Origin: UBA5069 sp963773745
GTDB lineage: Bacteria; Chloroflexota; Anaerolineae; Caldilineales; Caldilineaceae
DNA: 64,000 bases
NCBI GenBank assembly: GCA_963773745.1
Contig: CAVZCL010000001.1
Location: 930,001-994,000, forward strand
Direction: 5' to 3'
The stretch's first letter is position 1; each line of letters starts with the position of its first letter. Position numbers and translations under genes: made by a program. Shown here in pieces: positions 45,031 to 53,995 of this stretch. The notes under the pieces are model-generated. The model saw only the letters and a program-made list of their open reading frames with translations, made no database searches and was not told the origin of the DNA.

Positions 45031-46322
45031 TTACGCGGCAGATGCCGCCAGCGCCTGGTCCAGATCCCACAGAATGTCCTCGATGTCCTCGAGGCCAATG
45101 CTCAAGCGCACGAAGTCGGCGGTGACGCCTGCCGTGACCATCTCATCCTCGGAGAGCTGGCTGTGCGTGGTCGTTGCCGGGTGAATGGCAAGGCTCTTGG
45201 CGTCGCCCACGTTGGCTACGTGGCTCAGCAGTTTGAGGTTGTTGATGAAGCCCTCGCCCGCGGCACGCCCACCTTTGATGCCGAAGCCCAAGATGGCGCC
45301 TGCGCCCTTGGGCATGTACTTCTGCGCGCGCGTGCGTGGTCGGGATGGCTGGCCAGCCCGGGATAGGAAACCCAGCTCACGTCGGCGTGCGCCTCGAGGA
45401 ATTTGGCCACCGCGGTCGCGTTCTGCACGTGGCGATCCATGCGCAGGCTCAGCGTCTCCACACCCAGAATTGTGTTCCACGCGTTGAAAGGCGACTGGCT
45501 CGCGCCGATGTCCCGCAGCGTTTGCACGCGCGCCTTGAGGATGAAGGCCATCGCGCCCAGGTCCACGTACTTCAGTCCGTGGTAGCTGGGGTCTGGTTCG
45601 GTGAAATTGGGAAAGCGGCCGCTGCCATAGTCGAACTTGCCGCTGTCCACAATCATGCCGCCAATCGAGGTGCCGTGCCCGCCCAGGAACTTGGTGGTGC
45701 TGTGCGTCACAATGTGCGCGCCGTGCTCAAAGGGGCGGCAGAGGTAGGGCGTGCCAAAGGTGTTGTCAATCATGATGGGGATGTTGAAGGCGCGCGAAAT
45801 GGCGGCAACTTCGTCAAACGGGAAGACTGTGATGTCGGGATTGCCCAGCGTTTCGCCGTAGATGATCTTCGTATTGGGGCGGATCGCCTGCTCAAAGGCG
45901 GCGGGATCGCGCGGGTTCACAAAGGTCACTTCGATGCCAAGGCGGGGCAGCGTGTAGTTGAACTGGTTAAAGGTGCCCCCATAGAGGCGGCTGGAAGAGA
46001 CGATGTGATCGCCCGCGCCGCAGAGCGCGAAGATGGCCATCGTCTGCGCGGCGTGACCGCTGCTTGCCGCCAGTCCGCCCACGCCCCCCTCCAGGCTGGC
46101 AATGCGCTGCTCAAGCACATCATTGGTGGGGTTCATAATGCGCGTGTAAATATTGCCAAACTCCTTGAGTGCAAAGAGATTGGCGGCGTGCTCCGTATCG
46201 CGGAACTGATAGGACGTGGTCTGATAAATCGGTACGGCGCGGCTGCCGGTGGCTGCGTCGGGGGCTTGGCCCGCATGCAACTGGCGTGTGCTAAAGCCAA
46301 GTTCGCGTTCGTTTTCTGCCAT
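45031..46322 (-). CDS. metY: O-acetylhomoserine sulfhydrylase, one frame change
   Basis: GFSTRQLHAGQAPDAATGSR is the typical start. YGGTFNQFNYTLPRLGIEV, IYGETLGNPDITVFP, IDNTFGTPYLCRPFEHGA and the PLP lysine in HSTTKFLGGHGT are intact. Near 45330 the run GCACGCGCGCGCAG holds two bases too many; reading across it gives HPDHARAQKYMPKGAGAILG and the normal C-terminus. It combines O-acetylhomoserine with sulfide to make homocysteine (PLP-dependent). It is under a SAM-I riboswitch and two terminators. Confidence 0.9.
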
Positions 46323-46401
46323 GCGTAAGAATTTCCTCCTGGTGGCGCCGCCCTGGTTCTTTTGTGGGGCGGCTCATGGTCACATCGGCCCTGCTGCGTG
46401 C

Positions 46402-46438
46402 AAGAAAAACAAGACCCCCCATCTGCAAGATGAGGGGT
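46402..46438 (-). terminator. Second intrinsic terminator in the metY leader
   Basis: On the minus strand, ACCCCTCATC-TTGC-AGATGGGGGGT (46414-46438) is followed by CTTGTTTTTCTTG. It lies about 80 bases before the metY start and after the first terminator. Its CTCATC strand could also pair with the GATGAG of the riboswitch P1 stem. Confidence 0.7.
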
Positions 46439-46477
46439 TGCGTGACAAGGGGTAGCACGCTGCCAAACGTCAGACGC

Positions 46478-46500
46478 AAAACACCCCCGGACAAACGGGG
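46478..46500 (-). terminator. First terminator of the SAM riboswitch expression platform
   Basis: CCCCG-TTTGTC-CGGGG (46485-46500) followed by GTGTTTTGC on the minus strand. The upstream CCCTCATC (about 46500-46510) can pair with GATGAGAG of the P1 3' strand as an anti-terminator. Confidence 0.7.
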
Positions 46501-46525
46501 ATGAGGGCTGCGCGTCGAAGGCATC

Positions 46526-46652
46526 CTCTCATCTTCCAGATTCCTCTGCCGGATTTGGCACCCTTACCGCAGTGGGGAGCATCATCGCTGCACCACTGCC
46601 GGGTTGCCGAGGCTTCATCGGGCCGGTCCCTCCGCCTCTCTGGATAAGAGTC
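46526..46652 (-). ncRNA. SAM-I (S-box) riboswitch
   Basis: Read on the minus strand from 46652: CTCTTATCCAGAGAGGCGGA, GGGACCGGCCCGATGAAGCC, TCGGCAACC, a variable P3/P4 region, GGTGCCAAATCCGGCAG and the closing GATGAGAG. These are the conserved elements of SAM-I: P1 CTCTTATC/GATGAGAG, the kink-turn, GGTGCCA and the CGGCAACC core. SAM binding would stabilise P1 and favour the terminators, shutting off metY-metX-metW. Confidence 0.95.
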
Positions 46653-46699
46653 AAGCTATGCAATTGTGGGCGGGATGATAGCGTATGCGCGTGGGGCTG

Positions 46700-47832
46700 T
46701 CAAATGAAGAAATGCGGCACTTGCGCGTTTTCGTTCAATGTTAAACGAATTGCGCCACCTCGCAATGGGGGTGCAACCGGCGCTCCGGTTTGTACCACGC
46801 GCTGGAGCAAGCTTCCACAAGCGGAACCTCGCGCCGTTGGGACGTGCACTGCCGCAGCGAAGCTTCCAAAAGCGGCAGCCTGTCGCAGCGAAGCTTCCAG
46901 AAGCGGAAGCCTTGCTCCACGCGCGGCTCGCTGCCCAGGCGTGGGTGGCTCGAGCGGGCAGTGTGAACCAAATTGATAATCACCGTAGTCGCACACGCGC
47001 CGATAACCAATCTTCTCGTAAACGTGGTTGGATGTGGGGTTGTCCAAATCGGTGAAGAGGGCGCAGTAATCCCAGCCGCCATCCAGCAGGAGCCGGCTCA
47101 CGGCGGCGGTGCAGGCGGCGGCATAGCCTCTGCCGCGCTGATCGGGCAGCGTGTAGATGGGCCCCAGCGTGACGCCGTGGGGCATGGGGCGGCTCCTGCC
47201 CACGAGGCAGACGGGCGCGCCCTCGTCCTCCCATAAGTAGATTTCGCCGGCTTCCACCTTGCGCGCAACACCTTCGGGCGTGGGGCTGCCGGGATCATTG
47301 CCCATCACCTCAGCCCAGAAAGCCTGCGCAAACGCAAAGGCCCTCTCCGTATCGGCTGGTCCCGCTTTGCGCAGCGCGCCGGGGACGGGCGGCGGCGCGA
47401 TTACGGCGCGCAATTCAAAGGCGCGCAACCTTGTGCCCAGTACAGCCTCCCGACCCGTGCGCGCAGCCCACGCCTCGGCAAAGCGCTGCGACCACGGCAC
47501 ACGCCCGTTGACACCATTGAGATTGCCTGCGTTGGCCAGCACGTCATCCAGCAGGCCGCGCAATGATGGCATCGCTTTGCGCCGCCGCGCTGCTCTCCAT
47601 GTGCACAACCAGATGATGGGGCGGCGTGCGCAAGGCAGCAGCCACCAGCCTGCCATCTGTCGTGCAGCGTGACGTAATAGTGCGTCTGCCGAAGCGCGCT
47701 CCGGGTGCAGTCGCCATGCTCAGCGGGACGCCCGAGGATCAGGTTGTTGGCCGTCTCTTCGGCCTCCAGCGGCGCCAGCGCCTCCGCCAGAAAGGCCTCG
47801 GCGTTCGCGTGACGGCGCAGCGTCAGCGTCAT
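46700..47832 (-). CDS. GNAT acetyltransferase, two frame changes, tail running into repeats
   Basis: ATG 47832 overlaps the DinB-fold stop by ATGA. The N-terminus is LRRHANAEAFLAEALAPLEA; the continuation AALRTPPHHLVVHMESS lies in a second frame (about 47645-47565) and LLDDVLANAGNLNGVNG in a third. The acetyl-CoA site is PDQRGRGYAAACTAAVSRLL; NPTSNHVYEKIGYRRVCDYG closes the fold at about 46975. A normal member would stop there, but the frame continues about 90 codons through the hairpin repeats to 46700. Acceptor unknown. Confidence 0.7.
46805..46920. repeat. Three degenerate GAAGC(G)A(G)GCTTCC-type hairpin units
   Basis: GAGCAAGCTTCCACAAGCGG, GCAGCGAAGCTTCCAAAAGC and GCAGCGAAGCTTCCAGAAGC begin at about 46805, 46854 and 46885. 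They are worn copies of the repeat at 44972 and are translated as the tail of the GNAT frame. Confidence 0.7.
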
Positions 47833-48341
47833 GCGCGCCCCTTCGCCTGCTGCTCGCGCACGTAGACGATCAGGTCCACGTCGCCTGGCGAACGCCCCAT
47901 GGCCGTGAGCATGGCAGCGGCCTCGGCGCGGTGCTGCGTGCCATGGTTCACCACATGCAGCAGCACCTGCCACAAGGGCGCAGCCAGCGTCTTTCCGGAT
48001 GTTGTTCGGTAGCGCATCTTCTCATCTAGCTGCACGTTGCTCAACTGTGCGACATACGCGCGCATGGTCTCCTGCTCCTCCATCCAGCGGCTGTAGAGCG
48101 CGTCCACGCCGGCAAAGTCGTCGGCAGGGGGCATCGCCGCCGGCGAAAAGCCCTCTTCGCAGCGCTTGCGCCAAATCCATTCGGCGCCGTAGGCATGCGC
48201 CAGGATAATGCGCAGGCTTGGCAGTCCCGGCAGCAGCGGCGCGCAGAACTGGGCGTCGTCAATGCCCAGTGCGGCAGTCAGGATGCGTGCGTTGGCCCAG
48301 CGGTTGTAGGCGTACAATTCGATAATTTCACTCTGGCGCAT
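47829..48341 (-). CDS. DinB/DUF664-type protein
   Basis: 170 residues; AAGGAGC lies just upstream of ATG 48341. MRQSEIIELYAYNRWANARI, the His of IILAHAYGAEWIW and VLLHVVNHGTQHRAEAAAML give the DinB three-His metal site. The function is unknown; relatives act in thiol transfer or stress. It is translationally coupled to the GNAT gene. Confidence 0.82.
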   Translation of the reverse strand: MRQSEIIELYAYNRWANARILTAALGIDDAQFCAPLLPGLPSLRIILAHAYGAEWIWRKRCEEGFSPAAMPPADDFAGVDALYSRWMEEQETMRAYVAQLSNVQLDEKMRYRTTSGKTLAAPLWQVLLHVVNHGTQHRAEAAAMLTAMGRSPGDVDLIVYVREQQAKGRA

Positions 48342-48426
48342 GGCTGCTCCTTGTAGGCGTGGCGACGCTTTGCGCCGCTGTTTGCGAGGGTGCAACGCGA
48401 TCCTTGTTTGTGGCGTCTCAAAGCCG

Positions 48427-48966
48427 CTACGCCCGCCGCTGCGCCGCGTGGAGGATGGCGATCACGCTCATGGCGTCGCGGATTTCGCTTGTGCGCACCA
48501 TCTCCACCACATCGGTAAAGGCGAAGGTGGCAATCTCAAGCTCCTCCGTCGTATCGGGCGGCAGCTTCGCGGGCAGCAGCTCGCGCCCAATGAAGAGGTG
48601 ACAGGTCTCTTCGCAAACGCTCTTGGAGGAGTAGAAGGTGCTCACCCACTCGAGCCTTTGCGCCGTGTAGCCGATCTCCTCCTGCAACTCTCGCAGCGCC
48701 CCGGCCTCGGCCGTTTCGTCGGCGTGCAACCCGCCCGTGGGAATCTCCCAGCGGTGGCCCTCGCCATAGACGTAGCGGTACTGGCGCACGAGCAGCACGT
48801 GATCGGCGTCAACAAAGGGAAGCACGCCCGCTGCCTGGCCAATGCTCACGACGCCATAGAGCGTTGTGTCGCCATTGGGCAGTTTGGCCACATCCTCGCG
48901 CACGCGAATCCACTTGTTGGCGTAAACGGGCTTGCTGGAGAGCGTTGTCCAGGGGCGCACCTTCAT
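48427..48966 (-). CDS. NUDIX hydrolase (ADP-ribose pyrophosphatase-like)
   Basis: 179 residues from ATG 48966 (AAGGACCC upstream). The Nudix box GGLHADETAEAGALRELQEEIGY (about 90-112; metal ligands in RELQEE) is complete. ADHVLLVRQYRYVYGEGHRWEIPTGG and STFYSSKSVCEETCHLF fit the ADP-sugar pyrophosphatase group. It would hydrolyse nucleotide diphosphate derivatives in the cytoplasm. Confidence 0.88.
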   Translation of the reverse strand: MKVRPWTTLSSKPVYANKWIRVREDVAKLPNGDTTLYGVVSIGQAAGVLPFVDADHVLLVRQYRYVYGEGHRWEIPTGGLHADETAEAGALRELQEEIGYTAQRLEWVSTFYSSKSVCEETCHLFIGRELLPAKLPPDTTEELEIATFAFTDVVEMVRTSEIRDAMSVIAILHAAQRRA

Positions 48967-49060
48967 GCTGGGTCCTTTGCACATTGTAGATGGCATGCGA
49001 GCAGCGTGCTCGCGCGCCATCGTAAACGATCAGGGCTGACTCACCCAAGCGCGGCTTCTG

Positions 49061-50201
49061 CTACGCTGTGCCTGCCGTGCGCGAGCGCTGCAGGAGCGAC
49101 CGCAGCAGCCGCTCCTCCTCCGGCGTCAACTGCGTGAGCGGGCCATCGGCGTCGTCGAGAATGGCCTGGCCAAGGCGGCTGTTCGCCAGCACGCGCAGGT
49201 CCTCCTCCATGGGATCGCCCACGCGGTGGTCATCCACCAGATTCCCGTCGCGCATCATCAGGATGCGCTGCGTTGCCTGCGCCACGCGCCTGTCGTGGGT
49301 GACGACTGCGATGGTCGTCCCTTGCGTGCGGTTGAGATCGCCCAGCAGCGCCATAATCTCCTCGCCGCTCTGGCTGTCGAGCGCGCCGGTGGGCTCGTCG
49401 GCCAGCAACAGCGCAGGGCGGTTGGCAAGGGCGCGCGCCACCGCGACACGTTGCCGCTGCCCGCCCGAGAGCTGGCTGGGCAGGTGGTCGGCGCGCCCCT
49501 CCAGCCCAACCAGCTCGAGCAGTTCGGCGCGCCCACTTGCTGCGCACAGAAGCGCTCGGTTCCTGCCCAATCATGGGCACTTCCACATTCTCCTGCGCCG
49601 TGAGTGTGGGCAGAAGGTTGTGCAGCTGAAAGACGAAGCCGATCGTGCGCGCGCGGAAGCGGTCCACATCCTTGAGGTGGGCCAGGTTTTCGCCCGCCAC
49701 GCAAATTTCGCCCGTGGTGGGCTGGTCCAGCGCGCCCAGCAAATTGAGCAGCGTGCTCTTGCCGCAGCCGCTGGGCCCCATAATGGCGACGAACTCACCC
49801 GGCTGCACTTCGAGGTTGAACGCCTTGAGCGCATGCACCGCTGTCTCGCCGGAGCCATAGCGCTTGCCAAGATCAACGGCGCGGATGAGCGGGTCGCCGG
49901 CAGGCGGGCTGGGCGCGTGCACGGGCGCGACGGGCCGCTGCGCTGCAGGTGGCGGCTGCGGCGCTGGTGGCGCAACCGGCGCAGGTGGCGTAACCGGCGC
50001 AGGTGGCGGTATGGGCGCGCTGGCTGCGCCCACGGGTGTCACCCCATCCGGTGAGGTTGCAGGTGGTGGCGCGGCGGGTGCAGGCGATGGTGCAAGCGGT
50101 GGTGCAGGCGGTGGTGCAGCAACGACCGGCGGGCGCTGGCCGCGTGCGGGCATGGGGCCGCCAATGAGCGTGAAATTGCCATCATCCTTCTTGCGCGCCA
50201 T
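49061..50201 (-). CDS. MacB/LolD-type ABC ATPase with long Pro/Ala N-terminus, one frame change
   Basis: ATG 50201 lies 2 bases after the adaptor-protein stop. The first 100 residues are proline/alanine-rich (APPPAPPLAPSPAPAAPPPA). The ATPase follows: Walker A GPSGCGKST, IGFVFQLHNLLPTLTA (Q-loop), a frame change near 49535, then LSGGQRQRVAVARALA, Walker B LLLADEPTGALD and THD. LHNLLP, TGALDSQSGEEI are typical of the MacB/LolD subfamily that powers FtsX-type permeases. Last gene of the four-gene operon. Confidence 0.83.
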
Positions 50202-50203
50202 GC

Positions 50204-51580
50204 TCAGTTGCCGCCTTCCGCCGCGCCGGCGGTTGCGCCGGCAGGGCTGCCGGCAGTCACTGCATCGGGGTTAATGTTCACGAAGGCGGTCATCCCCCAG
50301 CGCAGGCTCGGGTCAAGGTCGGCCACATCCACCAGCACCTTGTAGTTGGTGCTGCCCTGGTCGACGTTACTCATGGGCGCAATGCGCGCCACAGTACCCT
50401 GGAAGAATTCGTCGGGCAAGGCATCAAAGCTCACCTCGACGGCCATGCCATCGTGCAGGCGCACCACGTCGGTTTCGCGCAGGTCGGTCGTCTCCACATG
50501 CAGCGTGGAAACATCGCCGAGCATGATAACGGGTGTGCCTGCGGCCGAGATCTCGCCAATGCGCGTGGCCACCTGCCCCACCTGGCCGGCAAAGGGCGCA
50601 ACCACCTGCGTCTCGCGCAAATGCGCCTGCGCACTCGCCAGCGCTGCCGAAGCCGAGAGGACGTGCGCGTCAGCCATGGCAATCTGCTCGGTGGTTGCGC
50701 CCGCCAACAGCGCGTCGAGCGCGGCCTGTGCGCTGGCCTGGTTTGCCAGCGCCGACATGACGGCGGCCTCGGCCCCGGGCATGCGGCTTTCGGCGGCATC
50801 CACACCCGCTTGCGCCGCCGTAATCTGCGCCGAGAGCACAGCCAGTTGCTCGGCGGTGGGGCCATTGAGGCTGGTGGCGGCGTCGGCCTGGGCGGCCTCG
50901 AGCGCGGCCGTTGCCTGGCGCAGCGCCTGTGACTGGGGCATGGAGCCAATTTCGGCCTCGCCGCGCACAAGGTTGTACGCGGCCTGCGCCGTCTCTACGG
51001 CCGCCTGCGCCATGGCAACGCGCCCGTTGGCAGCGCTGATCTCCGACGCCGTGGGGTGGCTGGCCACTTCTTCATACTGGCGTTGGGCAATGCTCACCTG
51101 TGCCTGCGCGGTCTCCACGGCGGCCTGCGCCTCGCCCATTTGCCCGGCCGCGAGCGATACGGCGGCATCGGCAGCGGCCACAGCGGCTTCCGCCGACGCC
51201 ACCTGCGCATCGGTCGCGCCTGCCATCAGTTCGTCGCGCGCCGCTTCTGCTTCAACAACGGCAGCCTCGGCCACCTGCACCTGCGCTTGCAGCCCTTCGT
51301 TGGCAATCTCGAGCAGCAGGTCGCCCGCCTGCACCATGTCGCCCTCCTGCACGTGGATGGCGCTCACAATGCCGCCGATGGCCGGGTTGAGCCCCGCCCA
51401 CGTTACGGGCTGCAGCTTGCCGGAGGCCCAGATGAGGTCGGCCAGCCCCTCCGTGGCGGCTGCTTCGGCGGCCGCCTGATCAGCGGCGGCCTGCTGCTGC
51501 GCGTTGTAGTTGCCGTAGGCGTACCAGCCACCGGCCGCAACCACGGCCAGAATAACCAGAGTAATGATAGCTCGCTTCAT
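50204..51580 (-). CDS. HlyD/MacA-type periplasmic adaptor protein
   Basis: 458 residues; GAGGAG precedes ATG 51580. One N-terminal membrane helix (about 4-22) anchors it. A biotinyl-lipoyl-like half (GGIVSAIHVQEGDMVQAGDLLLEIANEG) is followed by about 230 residues of Ala/Glu/Gln-rich coiled coil with repeats such as AEAAVVEAEAARDELMAGAT and AALDALLAGATTEQIAMA, then the second lipoyl half (VVAPFAGQVGQVATRIGE) and a beta barrel. It links the ATPase/permease to the outside; exported substrate unknown. Confidence 0.88.
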   Translation of the reverse strand: MKRAIITLVILAVVAAGGWYAYGNYNAQQQAAADQAAAEAAATEGLADLIWASGKLQPVTWAGLNPAIGGIVSAIHVQEGDMVQAGDLLLEIANEGLQAQVQVAEAAVVEAEAARDELMAGATDAQVASAEAAVAAADAAVSLAAGQMGEAQAAVETAQAQVSIAQRQYEEVASHPTASEISAANGRVAMAQAAVETAQAAYNLVRGEAEIGSMPQSQALRQATAALEAAQADAATSLNGPTAEQLAVLSAQITAAQAGVDAAESRMPGAEAAVMSALANQASAQAALDALLAGATTEQIAMADAHVLSASAALASAQAHLRETQVVAPFAGQVGQVATRIGEISAAGTPVIMLGDVSTLHVETTDLRETDVVRLHDGMAVEVSFDALPDEFFQGTVARIAPMSNVDQGSTNYKVLVDVADLDPSLRWGMTAFVNINPDAVTAGSPAGATAGAAEGGN

Positions 51581-51751
51581 TGCGTCGCTCCTCGAGTGAG
51601 CGGAAACGGAATAATTGGTTGATTGGTCGAATGGTGAAACGGGCGCACATCAGCGTGCCTGCGGCGCCGGTGTGCTGTACCTTCTACGCATTCCTTCACG
51701 TATCAGGCATGGTGGGCACCTCCTCTGGAGAGGCGTACGGCGGGTGTACCG

Positions 51752-53980
51752 TTACTCATAGCGCAGCGCCTCCACCGGCTGCAGGCGGCTGGCGCGCCAG
51801 GCAGGCCAGATGCCGCCCAGCAGCCCCAGCACCAGCGCCACCAGAATGGCCGTCACGAAGGTTGCTGCGTCCCACTGCGGAGCCAGCAAATCTCCCCAGG
51901 CCGGGATCAGCGCGACGGCGCTCATCAACACGACGCCAAAGAGACAGCCCATGATGGCCGCCAGCAGGCAGAGGTAGAAGCTCTCCTGGACGACCTGGCC
52001 GATGATGCGGCGTGGCCCCCAGCCCAGGGCGCGCAGCGTGCCGATTTCGCGCGTGCGTTCATGGATTGACATGATCATGGTGTTGGCCACCACAATACCG
52101 CCCACAAAGATCGCCAGCAGTTGGATGACCCGCATGAGCGCGGCGAAACTCTGCAAATCGTTCGTGTTCTCGGCAAATTCGCTGCTCAGCGTTGCCCGCG
52201 CCTCGGGGAAGCGCGCATTGATGGCCGCGGCCACCGCCGCGCCGTCGGTCGCGTTCTTGACGTTGACGAAGATAAACGAGACTGCGTGCGGGCGGCCAAG
52301 CAGCCGCTGCGCCTCGCGAATGGCCAGCACGCCCCCAGAATCCTCGTAGCCGACGCCCGTCTCATAGATGCCGGCGATTTTGTAGCGATTGTTGTAGAGC
52401 ACCATTGTGTCGCCCACACCAAGCTTGAAGGCATCAGCGGCGGCGCGACCGACCATGATCTCGTTGGGGCGCGCCAGCGCCTTGCCCTCCACCACTTTGA
52501 AGTGGTTGCCAGCGCTCGAGGTCGGCTCAATGCCGATGAGAATGAAGAGGGGCAGCGTCTCGTTCATCACAAAACCCAGCAGCGCCGGGCTGGCACGCTC
52601 AACGCCGGGCATGGCTTCTATTTGGGCAAGCATGCGCTCATCGAGGCTGCTCAGGCTCATGTCGGCCACCTCACGCTGCATTACGGTGAGGTTGCCCGTG
52701 CTGCCGCTCCCTGCGAGCCCGTTGAGTTGTCCCATCGTTCCCTTCATCAACCCGCCCAGCATGACGAGCGTGGCGACGCCAATGCCGATAGCTGTTGCCG
52801 AAATGAGGGTGCGCGTGCGCCGCCGCCACAAGTTGCGAAAGGCCTGTCCACCAATGCGCGCCCACTGGCCGCTGGGCGCTTTGGTCGCGCCCCCTTCGTA
52901 ACGCAGCGCCTCCACGGGCTCCAGGTTGGCCGCCGTCCATGCGGGATAGAGACCGCCGACCAGTCCCAGCACGAGCGCAGTGACCATGCCCTGCACCATG
53001 ATGCCGGCATTCAGCCCGCCCTCCAGCATAGCGCCCAGGCCCGGAATCTGCGCCGCCCCCAGCGCAAGCAGTGACCCAATGATGACCCCAATCGCGCCCC
53101 CAATCAGGCTCAGCCCCACCGCTTCGCCCAGGATCATGCGCAGCACGCGGCCGCGGCTCCAGCCCATTGCGCGCAGCGTGCCGATCTCGCGCGTGCGCTC
53201 GAGCACGCTCATCACCATCGCGCTCATCATCCCCAGCCCGCCCACCAGGATAGCAATCGCTGCCAGCGCCCAGGCGAAGCCGGTGATGTAGCCCGTCCAC
53301 TGACTGCTGCCTTCATAATCGCTGGATTTGCTGACCGTTAGCCCGTCGTCCACATTCTTGATGCGCTCGACCACAGCGCCAATGTCGGCGCCGCGCCGCA
53401 CGCCCACCTGGAAGAGGCTGACAGCACGCTGCTTGGAGGCAATCTCCTGTGCATCGGCAAGCGTTACAACGCCGCCCGACTCTTCCATGCCCGAGCCGGT
53501 CTCATAAATGCCCACGACACGGTAGGGCACGCCGTTAAGGCGCACAGTGTCGTCAACAGAGGCATTGAGCGCCTCGGCGGCACGCGCCCCCAGCGCAACC
53601 TGCTTGGAGGCCAGCGCAGGCTGCCCCTCCACAATGCGATAGTGCTGCGCAGCCACGCTGTTGGGCGGATAGCCGTAGACGATGAAGTAGGGGCTCTTGC
53701 CCACTGCAATCCACGTAAAGACCCCAGCTTCGACGTTGGTGACGTCGGGGACGGCGGCAATGCGCTGACCCAACTGCTCATCCAGGCTGCTGAAGACGAT
53801 GTCAATGCTGTTGGCCTGGCTTACAACCAGATCATTGCTGAGCGCAACCGAGCTACCGTAACTTGTGGCAATCCCCTGCGCAATGGCCCCCAGCGCGACC
53901 ACAGCGGCCACGCCAACGGCAATGCCAAGTATTGTCAGCAGGCTGCGCGTGCCGCGCCGCCACAGGTTGCGCAAGATCAT
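51752..53980 (-). CDS. FtsX/MacB-type ABC permease A (internally duplicated)
   Basis: 742 residues. The protein is two MacB units in a row: ILRNLWRRGTRSLLTILGIA at residue 2 and AFRNLWRRRTRTLISATAIG at about 385. Each has an N-terminal helix, a large extracytoplasmic domain (with YETGSGMEESGG / YETGVGYEDSGG) and a three-helix FtsX core containing SVLERTREIGTLRAMGWSRG / SIHERTREIGTLRALGWGPR. Each half ends LEPVEALRYE / LQPVEALRYE. 171 bases separate it from the adaptor gene. Paralogue of permease B. Confidence 0.88.
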   Translation of the reverse strand: MILRNLWRRGTRSLLTILGIAVGVAAVVALGAIAQGIATSYGSSVALSNDLVVSQANSIDIVFSSLDEQLGQRIAAVPDVTNVEAGVFTWIAVGKSPYFIVYGYPPNSVAAQHYRIVEGQPALASKQVALGARAAEALNASVDDTVRLNGVPYRVVGIYETGSGMEESGGVVTLADAQEIASKQRAVSLFQVGVRRGADIGAVVERIKNVDDGLTVSKSSDYEGSSQWTGYITGFAWALAAIAILVGGLGMMSAMVMSVLERTREIGTLRAMGWSRGRVLRMILGEAVGLSLIGGAIGVIIGSLLALGAAQIPGLGAMLEGGLNAGIMVQGMVTALVLGLVGGLYPAWTAANLEPVEALRYEGGATKAPSGQWARIGGQAFRNLWRRRTRTLISATAIGIGVATLVMLGGLMKGTMGQLNGLAGSGSTGNLTVMQREVADMSLSSLDERMLAQIEAMPGVERASPALLGFVMNETLPLFILIGIEPTSSAGNHFKVVEGKALARPNEIMVGRAAADAFKLGVGDTMVLYNNRYKIAGIYETGVGYEDSGGVLAIREAQRLLGRPHAVSFIFVNVKNATDGAAVAAAINARFPEARATLSSEFAENTNDLQSFAALMRVIQLLAIFVGGIVVANTMIMSIHERTREIGTLRALGWGPRRIIGQVVQESFYLCLLAAIMGCLFGVVLMSAVALIPAWGDLLAPQWDAATFVTAILVALVLGLLGGIWPAWRASRLQPVEALRYE

Positions 53981-53995
53981 CGATCTGCTTTCGAG

